Shown piece by piece: positions 35,140 to 44,215 of a stretch of DNA of 64,000 nt. The notes below the pieces were generated by a model. That model did no database searches and was not told the origin of the DNA. It saw nothing but the letters and a program-made list of their open reading frames with translations. The stretch's first letter is position 1. Each line of letters begins with the position of its first letter. The DNA comes from Leisingera caerulea DSM 24564. GTDB lineage: Bacteria; Pseudomonadota; Alphaproteobacteria; Rhodobacterales; Rhodobacteraceae. The DNA lies in the NCBI RefSeq assembly GCF_000473325.1, contig NZ_KI421513.1, positions 2,985,217 through 3,049,216 of the forward strand, read 5' to 3'. The position numbers were made by a program, and so were the translations under genes.

Positions 35140-35868
35140 TCAGCCAGATGAAGAGGATCCCTTGGCCCAGGCGGCCAGGGATGTTTCCAGATCGCCGTAG
35201 CCGGTGTGACGGTGCTCGAAATCCAGTCCCATTCGGACCGCGCAGTCGCGGGCCTTTTCCACCAGCTTGGGGTCGCGGGTCTGCGACTGGTAGACCAGCT
35301 TGGTGTAATTGCCGAACACCATGTCCCGCAGCTCCGGGTTCTTGTCGAGACCCATGGGGCGCCAGACGAAGGCGTCGAACTGCTTGACCAGGAAGTCGGT
35401 CAGGTAAAAGGCGGTGATTTCGCCTTCATCGGCATGTTTGGCAAAGGTGTCGTTGCCCTCGAAGAACGAATAGCAATGCGGGCCCGCCACCATTTCCACG
35501 CCGAGCTCTGCGCACTTCCGCTCCAGCGCGCCGCCGGTGCCGCAGTCGGCATAAACCACATAAATCTTGTCATAAACCGCTGAATGCTTGGCCACAGCGC
35601 CCTCTACAGCGCCGGTGATCTGCTCAGGATAAAGGTGCAGCTTGGCGGGGAGGCAGGTCAGGTCGATGTGATCCAGCCCGTTCTTCTCCTTGATATCAAG
35701 GATCTCGCGCGCAAGCGCGCCGCAGGCGATCAGCAGGATGCGGCCAGCTTTCTTTTCAGGGGCGGCCAGGCCCTGTTCGGTGAGGCAGCTTTCCTCAAGC
35801 GTCCGCCCGGTGGGCGGGCGGAAGGCAGCCCGCTCTGTCAAGCGGGCTGCGCGTCCTTTGCGTGCCAA
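35140..35868 (-). CDS. DUF1638 protein of the corrinoid/methionine cluster
   Basis: 242 residues. The DUF1638 core starts at about residue 43 (RILLIACGALAREILDIK) with DLTCLPAKLHLYPEQI, VVYADCGTGGALERKC and GPHCYSFFEGND; conserved Cys/His residues suggest metal or cofactor binding. It starts at TTG 35868, one base after the corrinoid-protein stop, and is the second gene of that operon. It accompanies corrinoid methyltransfer genes in Rhodobacteraceae, but its step is not known to me. Confidence 0.85.
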   Translation of the reverse strand: MARKGRAARLTERAAFRPPTGRTLEESCLTEQGLAAPEKKAGRILLIACGALAREILDIKEKNGLDHIDLTCLPAKLHLYPEQITGAVEGAVAKHSAVYDKIYVVYADCGTGGALERKCAELGVEMVAGPHCYSFFEGNDTFAKHADEGEITAFYLTDFLVKQFDAFVWRPMGLDKNPELRDMVFGNYTKLVYQSQTRDPKLVEKARDCAVRMGLDFEHRHTGYGDLETSLAAWAKGSSSSG

Positions 35869-35869
35869 A

Positions 35870-36568
35870 TCAGGCGCTCATCGCGTTGTGCTTGCGCGCG
35901 ACAAAGTCCTTGGCCATTTCCACGGCCACGGCTGCGTCACGGCAATAACCGTCGGCGCCGATTGCCTTGCCGAACTCTTCGTTCAGCGGCGCGCCGCCAA
36001 CCAGCACCACATAGTCGTCGCGCTTGCCTTGCTCGATCATCGTGTCGATCACCACCTTCATGTAGGGCATGGTGGTGGTCAGCAGAGCGGACATGCCGAG
36101 GATGTCCGGCTTGTGCTCTTCGAGCGCTTCCAAGTAGTTCTCGACCGGGTTGTTGATGCCGATGTCAACCACCTCGAAACCTGCGCCTTCCATCATCATG
36201 GAAACCAGGTTCTTGCCGATGTCGTGGATGTCGCCCTTGACGGTGCCGATCACCATGGAGCCCATGCGCGGGGCGCCGGTTTCGGCCAGCAGCGGCTTCA
36301 GGATGGCCATGCCGCCCTTCATCGCGTTGGCCGCCAGCAGCACTTCGGGAACGAACAGGATACCGTCGCGGAAGTCGGCGCCGACGATGGTCATGCCGCC
36401 CACCAGAGCCTTGGTCAGGATGTCGTAAGGCGCCCAGCCGCGCTCGAGAAGGATGTTCACGCCTTCTTCGATTTCCTCTTTGAGACCATCATAGAGGTCG
36501 TCAAACATCTGCTGAACAAGTTCCTCGTCATCGAGTTCCGAGAGGATGATGTCTTCTTCGTCCGACAT
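35870..36568 (-). CDS. corrinoid (B12-binding) methyl-transfer protein
   Basis: 232 residues: a helical cap domain (about 20-100, with LLERGWAPYDILTKALVGGM) and a Rossmann B12-binding domain with the base-off ligand motif GDIHDIGKN and later GMSALLTTTMPYMK, VLVGGAPLNEEFG. Equivalent to the cobalamin module of MetH or to MtbC-like shuttles. With the homocysteine methyltransferase at 38373 it probably forms part of a split methionine synthase, as I recall being shown genetically for Phaeobacter. Confidence 0.93.
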   Translation of the reverse strand: MSDEEDIILSELDDEELVQQMFDDLYDGLKEEIEEGVNILLERGWAPYDILTKALVGGMTIVGADFRDGILFVPEVLLAANAMKGGMAILKPLLAETGAPRMGSMVIGTVKGDIHDIGKNLVSMMMEGAGFEVVDIGINNPVENYLEALEEHKPDILGMSALLTTTMPYMKVVIDTMIEQGKRDDYVVLVGGAPLNEEFGKAIGADGYCRDAAVAVEMAKDFVARKHNAMSA

Positions 36569-36790
36569 GCGCCTAATCCTTGCTGACGGGGGTGTCCCCG
36601 GTGTTGGCCTATTTCAGAAGCTTTTGTGACAGAATGCCGCCCGCGGACTGCATTATTTGCGACATTGCCGCTGTTCTAACCGACGTATAGAGACAATTTC
36701 AGTGCAAGAATAATGAAGATTCCGCATGGAAATCTTCGAAATTACCCATTTGTTCTTTATTTGTTCTTGCGCGCCGGTTATTTTGCGCCC

Positions 36791-37870
36791 ATGCCGCCCG
36801 AAATCACGCCAAATCACATACGCCGCAAAGCGCGCGCCAGTCTCAGCAATGCGGCAGGCCGCTATGATTTTGCGTGCGATGCCGTCGATGACGGCTGGTT
36901 TCAGGACACGCCGGAGGCGGTGATTCCCACCGAGGTGCGGCAGGAAACGGCGCGATCGCTGATTACCTACAACAGGTCGCCGGATCTGCCGTTTGACCGG
37001 TCTATCAATCCGTACCGGGGCTGCGAGCATGGTTGCATCTACTGTTTCGCGCGCCCCACTCATGCATATTTGGGGCTGTCGCCGGGAATGGATTTTGAAA
37101 CCCGGCTGGTAGCACGGCCCAATGCGGCCGGGGTGCTGCAGCGGGAGCTGTCTGCGCCACGCTATAAGGCGGCACCCATTGCGATTGGCACCAATACCGA
37201 TCCCTACCAGCCGTGTGAGCGGGACTATGGCATCACCCGGGCCTGCCTGGAGGTGCTGCGCGATTTCAACCATCCGGTGGCAATTGTGACCAAGGGTGCG
37301 ATGGTGGAGCGTGATCTGGACATTCTGGCGCCGATGGCGGCCAAGGGTCTGGTGCGGGTCGGCATCTCCGTCACCACGCTGGATGCGGATCTGTCGCGCA
37401 GGATGGAGCCGCGGGCGCCATTGCCCGCCAGGCGCCTGGCGGCTATCCGGCGTCTGACGGAGGCTGGGGTGCCGGTGCGGGTGATGACGTCTCCGGTTGT
37501 GCCGGGGCTGACGGATCATGAACTGGAGGCGCTTTTGGCTGCCGGAGCAGAGGCGGGCGCGGATGCTGCCAGCTGGATTATGCTGCGGCTGCCGCGGGAG
37601 GTGTCGGAGCTGTGGCAGGAATGGCTAGCTGAGCATGAGCCGGGCCGCGCTGCCAAGGTGATGGCGCGGCTGAGAGAGATGCATGGCGGTCGGGACTATG
37701 ATCCGCGCTGGGGGCACCGGATGCGGGGCGAGGGGCGCTATGCTGAGATGATCGCGCAGCGGTTCAAGGCTGCTTGCAGGCGGCTGAGCCTTCAGGAGCG
37801 GACCGCCGGACTGCGCTGCGATCTGTTCCGGCGTCCGCCGCAGCCGGGCGATCAGCTGGCCCTGTTCTGA
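36791..37870 (+). CDS. PA0069-family radical SAM protein
   Basis: 359 residues. The cluster motif GCEHGCIYCFAR binds the 4Fe-4S; FDRSINPYRGC, IAIGTNTDPYQPCE and LVRVGISVTTLD are typical of this spore-photoproduct-lyase-like family. Its substrate is unknown. ATG 36791 is chosen from family-like N-terminus (MPPEITPNHIRRKARASLS); the frame is open to 36713. Read divergently from the corrinoid operon. Confidence 0.92.
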   Translation: MPPEITPNHIRRKARASLSNAAGRYDFACDAVDDGWFQDTPEAVIPTEVRQETARSLITYNRSPDLPFDRSINPYRGCEHGCIYCFARPTHAYLGLSPGMDFETRLVARPNAAGVLQRELSAPRYKAAPIAIGTNTDPYQPCERDYGITRACLEVLRDFNHPVAIVTKGAMVERDLDILAPMAAKGLVRVGISVTTLDADLSRRMEPRAPLPARRLAAIRRLTEAGVPVRVMTSPVVPGLTDHELEALLAAGAEAGADAASWIMLRLPREVSELWQEWLAEHEPGRAAKVMARLREMHGGRDYDPRWGHRMRGEGRYAEMIAQRFKAACRRLSLQERTAGLRCDLFRRPPQPGDQLALF

Positions 37871-37942
37871 CTCTTTCTTGATCAGCCGGGCCTGGGTTTC
37901 GTGGTAAGCTGGAGACCTTCATGACGGAAAGGAAGGTGTCCT

Positions 37943-38221
37943 ATGACTTCTGTTGCTGTAAAGGCGCGTGTCACCGGGCATGTGCAGGGTGTGGCCTTCC
38001 GCACCTGGGCGCGGGCGGAAGCGCTGCGTCACGGGCTGACCGGCTGGATCCGCAATGAACCTGACGGGTCCGTGCGGGCCTTGCTGATAGGGCCTGCAGC
38101 CAGCGTCGCGGATATGGTGCGCAGAATGGGCCGCGGCCCTGGGGCCGCGTCAGTCAAAGATGTTTTGACGGAAAAAACCGACCCGGAGACCGGTATCAAA
38201 GGGTTTCAGATCGTAGGCTGA
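37943..38221 (+). CDS. acyP: acylphosphatase
   Basis: 92 residues, complete. Hydrolyses carboxyl-phosphate bonds. The phosphate loop VQGVAFR with Arg20 and the catalytic Asn38 (WIRNEPDGSV) are both present. GGAAAGGAAG lies upstream of ATG 37943. Follows the radical SAM gene by 72 bases. Confidence 0.96.
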   Translation: MTSVAVKARVTGHVQGVAFRTWARAEALRHGLTGWIRNEPDGSVRALLIGPAASVADMVRRMGRGPGAASVKDVLTEKTDPETGIKGFQIVG

Positions 38222-38283
38222 TGCAGCCGGAGCACGGCTGCGGCCGGGCAGCGCGGCGCGCCGGGCAAAATCGCAGAATGAAA

Positions 38284-38312
38284 GCGGCGCCGCATCAAAT
38301 GTGCGGCGCCGC
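38284..38312 (-). terminator. strong GC hairpin after the homocysteine methyltransferase gene
   Basis: 11-bp perfect arms GCGGCGCCGCA (38284-38294) and TGCGGCGCCGC (38302-38312). On the minus strand it is followed by TTTCATTCT. It ends the minus-strand gene and may also stop reading from acyP. Confidence 0.65.
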
Positions 38313-38372
38313 AGCAGTTCTGGCCATGCTGTAACTAACAAGGGGCAGCGCTGCCGCCGCCAATGGTGTGTC

Positions 38373-39392
38373 TCAGGCGCGGCGGCGCCGGCGGGAGCGG
38401 CGCTCGCCGCCCGGGTTTGCATCATCGCCGGTGCCGTCGCCGTCGGAGGTGAAGGGGCCCAGAACCTCAACGATCTGTTCCAGCGCCGGGCGGTCGCCGC
38501 GCGGACGGCTGTCGAGCGCTTCGCGCATGTGGCGCAGGTGGTCGGGCATGGTGCCGCAGCAGCCGCCGATGATCTTGGCGCCTGCGTTCCGGGCCATCAC
38601 TGCATATTCGCCCATCAGTTCCGGGGTGCCGTCATAGTGGATGTGGCCGTCGACGTATTTCGGAATGCCGGCGTTGCCCTTGGAAATGATCGGGCGCTCG
38701 GTGCCTTGGGCGGCAAAACCCAGCACGGTGCGCAGGATGTCGGAGGCGCCGGTGCCGCAATTGGCACCAAAGGCCAGCGGCGCGTTGTCGAACTCCTCCA
38801 CCAGCTGCGCCAGATCTGACGAGGTCACACCCATCATTGTGCGGCCTGCGGTGTCAAAGCTCATGGTGCCGCACCAGGGCATATCCGCCAGTTCGAAGGC
38901 CTCAGCCGCGGCGCGGAATTCCTCCGGCGCGGAAATGGTTTCCAGCCACAGCACGTCGGCGCCGCCTTCCTTCAGGGCGTCGGCCTGCTCGTGGAACATC
39001 TCAACCGCCAGCGCATGGGACATGTCGCCGACGGGTTCGAAGATTTCCCCGGTCGGGCCGACGGAGCCGGCCACGGCAATCTTGCGCTCTGCCTTGTCGG
39101 CCACCTCGCGGCCCAGTTCGGCTGCGGTGCGGTTCAGTTCGCGCACGCGGCCTTGCGCGTCGTGCAGCTTCAGACGTGCGGCGGTGCCGCCGAAGCTGTT
39201 GGTCAGGAACAGATCGCTGCCCGCATCGACGGAGCCCTGGTAGAGCGCCATGATCTTCTTGGGCTCATCCACGTTCCACAATTCCGGCGCGTCGCCGGAC
39301 TGCAGCCCCATTGCAAACAGATTGGTGCCGGTCGCGCCATCCGCCAGCAGCACATCCCTGGTCTCCAGCAGCTGTTTGAAAGTATTTGTCAT
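38373..39392 (-). CDS. bmt: homocysteine S-methyltransferase (betaine-homocysteine type / split MetH)
   Basis: 339 residues. Hcy-binding zinc methyltransferase barrel: VLLADGATGTNLFAMGL, TNSFGGTAARLKLH, SVGPTGEIFEPVG, and zinc ligands in FGANCGTGASDI and KIIGGCCGTMPDHLRHMR. The C-terminus is an unusual Asp/Gly then Arg-rich tail (GGERRSRRRRRA). Nearby corrinoid and DUF1638 genes suggest methyl transfer from methyl-cobalamin to homocysteine rather than only from betaine. Confidence 0.9.
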   Translation of the reverse strand: MTNTFKQLLETRDVLLADGATGTNLFAMGLQSGDAPELWNVDEPKKIMALYQGSVDAGSDLFLTNSFGGTAARLKLHDAQGRVRELNRTAAELGREVADKAERKIAVAGSVGPTGEIFEPVGDMSHALAVEMFHEQADALKEGGADVLWLETISAPEEFRAAAEAFELADMPWCGTMSFDTAGRTMMGVTSSDLAQLVEEFDNAPLAFGANCGTGASDILRTVLGFAAQGTERPIISKGNAGIPKYVDGHIHYDGTPELMGEYAVMARNAGAKIIGGCCGTMPDHLRHMREALDSRPRGDRPALEQIVEVLGPFTSDGDGTGDDANPGGERRSRRRRRA

Positions 39393-40021
39393 CAGTTTTG
39401 TCCCATGTCAGCGGGCCGCCCCGGCGGTGCGGACGGCAAAGTGGTCTGTTTCCCCTGTCTCACGCCCCGAGGGCAAGGGCAATTTCATTTTCTTCATCTT
39501 CATTATGAGTTCGCGCCGCGGAGGCCTGCTGCACCGGTGGCGGGCTGCGGTCCGCGCCCTAGGCTGTTCGGAAATCCGGCTCCGCGGCCAGAGGCAGGCC
39601 CGGGACCCCCCGCATCGCACTTGCCCCTTTCCAGGCCGGAAGGACGCAATTAATGCGCCACCCTAGGCGAGGGAAGACAGCCCCGATTGCGGCGGCAGCA
39701 GCTAGAAGCAGCCCGTGATGACTGCAAGCGCAGAGGCCGGCTGGGGCAGAAGGGCGGCCGTTCCGGGCGGCAGAGGAGATTGAAACCAGCATGACACTCC
39801 TGTGTGGCGCAACAGGCACCTCGCCCGGCAGGCTGGCGCATGCACTCGCCGGTTCGGTTAACCCGAAAATTCCAGAGTTGTCTGTCCGGCGGTGCCAGGC
39901 GGAAAGTGAACCAGGAGATCAGCACAGCACGCTCTTGCCACCGGCTGATGCCGCGCCAGGGTGCCAAACACAGGGCTAGCCGGGTTTCCGGCGGCCGGGC
40001 CTTGCGCCGCTGCAAAGCTGT
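39393..40021. other. 629-base intergenic region upstream of bmt
   Basis: Holds the bmt promoter and leader on the minus strand. I looked for cobalamin, SAM-II and SAM/SAH riboswitch signatures and did not recognise one; several GC-rich stem candidates occur at 39415-39475. Short ORFs here lack codon-like composition. Confidence 0.35.
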
Positions 40022-40339
40022 TCAGTTGGATTCGCTGAGCATTTCTGCCTGCGCCTGCACCAGAAGCTCCTGCAGTTTCAGCCGTATCTGCTCCTCGCTG
40101 GCCCGGCTGCCCAGGTCGCCGGTAAGCTTGCGCACGACATCCTCATGGCTGGCTTCCTCCAGGTCCGCGGCAACAATGGACTGGGCGTAATCATTGGCCG
40201 AGGAGCCGGTTTTGCCCAGAAGCTCCGCCGCCCAAAGGCCCACCAGCTTGTTGCGGCGCGCCCGCGCTTTGAACTGCATTTCCTCATCATGCGCAAACTT
40301 GGCCTCAAAGGCCTGCTCGCGTTCGTCGAATGTTGTCAT
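40022..40339 (-). CDS. F1-ATPase inhibitor zeta subunit (DUF1476)
   Basis: 105 residues. Alphaproteobacterial zeta protein blocks rotation of F1-ATPase in the hydrolysis direction through its N-terminal segment. The diagnostic start MTTFDEREQAFEAKFAHDEE, then FKARARRNKLVGLWAAELLG and the four-helix C-terminal part are all seen. Single gene; divergent from purC. Confidence 0.95.
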   Translation of the reverse strand: MTTFDEREQAFEAKFAHDEEMQFKARARRNKLVGLWAAELLGKTGSSANDYAQSIVAADLEEASHEDVVRKLTGDLGSRASEEQIRLKLQELLVQAQAEMLSESN

Positions 40340-40611
40340 GGCTGATCCTCATTAACCTTGTGCACCTAAGATATGATAGGAGTATGATTGCCCCTCAGGG
40401 CAAGAAAAAACGGTTCCTGGCAAAGCCTTTGGGCGGTTTTGTCCTAGGCGTGGCAGCGGCTGGCCGTATCCGCTGTCCGTTCCGGAGGCTGGTGCCGCCG
40501 CTTCCGCGGCAGGGCAGCCCTGTGCAGCAAGCTTGCGGCTGAGAGCCCCTTGCACTATGAGAGCGGCACATCGCAGGGCCGGATTCCCGGCAATGACCCG
40601 AAAGGTTCCCA

Positions 40612-41373
40612 ATGGCGCGCCGCAAGAAAATCTACGAAGGCAAGGCAAAGACACTGTATGAAGGCCCGGAACCGGGCACCATCGTGCAGTATTTCAAGGA
40701 TGACGCCACCGCCTTCAACGCCGAAAAGCACGACGTGATCGAGGGTAAAGGGGTCCTGAACAACATCCTGAGCGAGTTCTTCATGCTGGGCCTGGCACAG
40801 ATCGGCGTGCCGACCCATTTCCTGAAGCGGCTGAACATGCGAGAACAGCTGGTGCGCAGCTGCGAGATCATTCCGCTGGAAGTGATTGTGCGCAATTATG
40901 CGGCCGGCTCGATTTCCAAGCGCCTCGGGATCGACGAGGGCACCCAGCTGCCGCGACCGATTGTGGAATACTGCTACAAGGATGACTCCCTGGGCGACCC
41001 GCTGGTCACCGAAGAGCATATCGCCGCCTTCGGCTGGGCAAGCCAGCAGGACATGGACGACATCCTGAGCCTGGCGCTGCGCGTCAACGATTTCCTGTCC
41101 GGCGTGTTCCTGGCCGTGGGCATCCGTCTGGTCGACTTCAAGATCGAGATCGGCCGGATTTACGAGGGTGACTTCCAGCGCCTGGTGATCGCCGATGAAA
41201 TCAGCCCGGACAGCTGCCGCCTGTGGGACATCAAGACCGGCCAGAAGCTGGACAAGGACGTGTTCCGGCGCGACCTGGGCAGCCTGACCGACGCCTACAG
41301 CGAAGTGGCGCGCCGTCTGGGTGTGATGCCGAACAACCCGCCTGCGCCGGGCAAGCCGACGCTGGTGAACTGA
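40612..41373 (+). CDS. purC: SAICAR synthetase
   Basis: 253 residues. Joins CAIR and aspartate in purine synthesis. [63 protein letters not shown] and [11 protein letters not shown] are the family motifs. First of purC-purS-purQ, with 103 bases to purS containing a GC hairpin. Confidence 0.98.
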   Translation: MARRKKIYEGKAKTLYEGPEPGTIVQYFKDDATAFNAEKHDVIEGKGVLNNILSEFFMLGLAQIGVPTHFLKRLNMREQLVRSCEIIPLEVIVRNYAAGSISKRLGIDEGTQLPRPIVEYCYKDDSLGDPLVTEEHIAAFGWASQQDMDDILSLALRVNDFLSGVFLAVGIRLVDFKIEIGRIYEGDFQRLVIADEISPDSCRLWDIKTGQKLDKDVFRRDLGSLTDAYSEVARRLGVMPNNPPAPGKPTLVN

Positions 41374-41476
41374 CATAAGGACCCGCTGCGCCTGACCGCG
41401 CCGCGGGTCCTTGAGTATTTTTGCAAAGAAGAAGCCTGGATGGGGCTTCGCCATCGAAAACCTGAGGGATGATGCG

Positions 41477-41707
41477 ATGAAGGCACGGGTGCATGTGATG
41501 CTGAAGAACGGGGTTCTGGATCCGCAGGGCGAGGCCGTGCGCCACGCGCTGGGAGCCTTGGGCTTTGAGAAGGTTGAAGGCGTGCGTCAGGGCAAGGTGA
41601 TCGACCTGGATCTGGCCGAAGGCGCCACCGAGGCAGATGTGACCGCGATGTGCGAGAAGCTGCTGGCCAACACCGTGATCGAATCCTACAGCATCGAGAT
41701 GCAGTGA
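41477..41707 (+). CDS. purS: FGAM synthase subunit PurS
   Basis: 76 residues; small subunit bridging PurL and PurQ in the three-part FGAM synthase. [30 protein letters not shown] and [13 protein letters not shown] are the PurS pattern. ATG 41477 is the family start; the longer frame upstream to 41411 covers an intergenic hairpin tail. Its TGA shares a base with the purQ ATG. Confidence 0.97.
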   Translation: MKARVHVMLKNGVLDPQGEAVRHALGALGFEKVEGVRQGKVIDLDLAEGATEADVTAMCEKLLANTVIESYSIEMQ

Positions 41708-42375
41708 TGAAGGCGGCGGTAGTAGTCTTCCCCGGTTCGAACTGCGACCGCGATCTGGCGGTCGCGTTTGAGCAGGCCGGGTTCGATGTGTCGATGGTCT
41801 GGCACAAGGACAGCGCGCTGCCCGGCGGCGTCGATATCGTTGGGGTGCCGGGCGGCTTTTCCTATGGCGACTACCTGCGCTGCGGCGCCATTGCGGCGCA
41901 GTCGCCGATCTGCAAGGCGGTGATCGAACATGCCGACCGCGGCGGCTACGCCATCGGCGTCTGCAACGGCTTTCAGATCCTGACTGAGACCGGCGTGCTG
42001 CCGGGGGCGCTGCTGCGCAATGCAGGCCTGAAATACATCTGCCGCACTGTGAACCTGAAGGTCGCCACCTCCGATAGCGTCTTTACCCAGGGCTACAGCG
42101 CGGGCGATGTGATCGGGGTGCCGATCGCGCATCATGACGGCAACTATTTTGCCGACGCGGACACCGTCAAGGCGCTGCAGGACCAGGACCGTGTGGCCTT
42201 CACCTATGAAGATAACCCCAACGGCTCGGTCGCGGACATTGCTGGCATCCTTTCGGAAAACCGCCGTGTTCTCGGCATGATGCCGCACCCGGAACGGGCC
42301 GCGGATGAGGGCCATGGCGGCACCGATGGTGCGGCAGTGTTCCGCGCATTGGCGGGAATGGTCACCGCGGCGTGA
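41707..42375 (+). CDS. purQ: FGAM synthase glutaminase subunit PurQ
   Basis: 222 residues. Glutamine amidotransferase class [29 protein letters not shown], the nucleophile Cys in IGVCNGFQ, and the His-Glu of [10 protein letters not shown]. It provides ammonia to PurL. Overlaps the purS stop (TGATG); purL is not in the window. Confidence 0.98.
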   Translation: MKAAVVVFPGSNCDRDLAVAFEQAGFDVSMVWHKDSALPGGVDIVGVPGGFSYGDYLRCGAIAAQSPICKAVIEHADRGGYAIGVCNGFQILTETGVLPGALLRNAGLKYICRTVNLKVATSDSVFTQGYSAGDVIGVPIAHHDGNYFADADTVKALQDQDRVAFTYEDNPNGSVADIAGILSENRRVLGMMPHPERAADEGHGGTDGAAVFRALAGMVTAA

Positions 42376-42411
42376 CTTGAGGATGCGGGGCGGCCGCAAT
42401 AGGTATGAGTT

Positions 42412-44184
42412 ATGACCGCCCCGCGCTCTGACACGACCAAAAGCAAAGCCAAGGCAGGTTCGCGCACGATTTCGTGGCGGGCGCGGCTGGCGCTTGTGCT
42501 GTTCATGGTGGTCGCGGCGGTCACCGTCTGGACCACCAACCGGGCGCTGACCCACCGGTTCACCGAAAGCACCCGCAACCGGGCGGAGCTGCGGCTGGCG
42601 CTTTATTCCGGCAACCTGCTCAGCGAGCTGCGCCAGCATGCCATCGTGCCGCAGCTTCTGGCGCGCGACCAGACCTTGATCTCGGCGCTTCAGTCCAGCG
42701 ATTTCTCGCTGTCTACCCAGCGGCTTATCTCCTTTGTCGATGAGATCGGTGCGGCCTCGATCATGCTGCTGGCGCAGGACGGGCGCACGGTGGCGGCCAC
42801 CGACCGCAACCGGCTGGGCTCTAACCACCGCAATGCAGCCTATTTTGTTGATGCGGTGCGGGCCAAGTCGACCGTATTCTCGGTCATCCCGCGCGAGGTG
42901 GGCGGCTACCGCTTTACCTACTCCCGCCGCATTATTGATGCGACCGGCGTTCTGGGCGCGATTGTGGTTGAGGTGGACCTGCAGAAATTCGAACGCGCCT
43001 GGGCGGGGATTTCCGACGCGGTGCTTGTGACCGACAGCACCGGCACCATCATCCTGGCCACCGAAGCGCGCTGGCGCGGCCTGAAGGAAGGCGATGCGCT
43101 GACGCTGCAGACGCCCGAAGGCGCGATCCAGCGGGCGATCCGCGCAACCACCGACTGGACCGCGCTGCCGCCCGATGCCTATCTGCAGGGCGAGGCGGTG
43201 ATGCGGCTGGAAACGAGGGTGCCGTTCCAGGGCTGGCGGATGGCGTCCTTCACCACCTATTCGTCGGTGCGGGAGCGGGTAAATGCCGTGCTGGCGCTGG
43301 AAATCATGGGATTCGCGATCCTTTTGGCGCTCGCCTTCTATGCGCTGAGCCGCAAGACCGCGCTGCGGATGGCGCTGTTCCAGCGGGAGTCGGCAGAGCT
43401 TCGCGTATTGAACGCGCGCCTGCAGCGGGAAATCGCCGAGCGGGAACGGATGCAAAAGACCCTCGCCGTGGCCGAGCAGAGCCTGGCGCAAAGCTCCAAA
43501 CTGGCTGCCCTGGGCGAGATGTCGGCCGCCGTCAGCCATGAGTTGAACCAGCCGCTGGCGGCGATGAAAACTTACCTGGCCGGCGCCCGCCTGCTGCTCA
43601 ACCGCAACCGCCCGGATGAGGCGCTGGCCTCCTTCGGCCGCATCGACGACCTGATCGAGCGGATGGGCGCGATCACCCGCCAGCTCAAATCCTACGCGCG
43701 CAAGGGCGGCGACGCGTTCAGCCCTGTAAACTTGGGCGATGCGCTGGCCTCCAGCCTGTCGATGATGGAGCCGCAGCTGCGCCAGAGGCATGTGAAAATC
43801 ACCCGGATTTTGCCCGAAGAACCTGTTATGGTGATGGGCGACCGGATGCGCCTGGAACAAGTTATGGTCAACCTCTTGCGCAACGCGCTGGACGCCACCA
43901 AATCCGTGGCGGACCCGGAGGTGGAAATCCTGCTGGCCGCCGGTGAGACGGCAACCCTGTCGGTGCGCGACAATGGGGTGGGAATCAAGGACTTCGACAA
44001 CCTATTCGAGCCTTTCTACACCACCAAGCAGCCCGGCGACGGGGTTGGTTTGGGTCTTGCCATCTCCTCGGGGATCGTCAACGACCTTGGGGGACGGCTG
44101 ACCGCCCGCAACGGACAGAGCGGCGGCGCGGTCTTTGAGATGCAATTGCCGGTCCTGGTGGACGGTATCGAAGCTGCTGAATAG
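42412..44184 (+). CDS. dctB: DctB-type sensor histidine kinase
   Basis: 590 residues. TM at about 25-42, periplasmic double-PDC sensor (about 45-290; GSNHRNAAYFVDAV, RFTYSRRIIDA) typical of C4-dicarboxylate sensors, TM at about 297-318, coiled linker, HisKA with His376 (AAVSHELNQPLAAMK), HATPase_c (VNLLRNALDA, DNGVGI, GVGLGLAIS). It pairs with dctD 31 bases downstream. No dctPQM transporter genes are visible here. Confidence 0.92.
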   Translation: MTAPRSDTTKSKAKAGSRTISWRARLALVLFMVVAAVTVWTTNRALTHRFTESTRNRAELRLALYSGNLLSELRQHAIVPQLLARDQTLISALQSSDFSLSTQRLISFVDEIGAASIMLLAQDGRTVAATDRNRLGSNHRNAAYFVDAVRAKSTVFSVIPREVGGYRFTYSRRIIDATGVLGAIVVEVDLQKFERAWAGISDAVLVTDSTGTIILATEARWRGLKEGDALTLQTPEGAIQRAIRATTDWTALPPDAYLQGEAVMRLETRVPFQGWRMASFTTYSSVRERVNAVLALEIMGFAILLALAFYALSRKTALRMALFQRESAELRVLNARLQREIAERERMQKTLAVAEQSLAQSSKLAALGEMSAAVSHELNQPLAAMKTYLAGARLLLNRNRPDEALASFGRIDDLIERMGAITRQLKSYARKGGDAFSPVNLGDALASSLSMMEPQLRQRHVKITRILPEEPVMVMGDRMRLEQVMVNLLRNALDATKSVADPEVEILLAAGETATLSVRDNGVGIKDFDNLFEPFYTTKQPGDGVGLGLAISSGIVNDLGGRLTARNGQSGGAVFEMQLPVLVDGIEAAE

Positions 44185-44215
44185 GGCAGCCCGGAGTGAT
44201 TAGGAGTGAACGCGC

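Noticed and set aside
39393..40021. possible riboswitch upstream of bmt
   Set aside because: Stems are present but I could not match cobalamin, SAM-II or SAM/SAH consensus elements.
41686..43860. 724-residue ORF antisense to purQ and dctB
   Set aside because: Shadow frame; the opposite strand encodes clear PurQ and DctB motifs.
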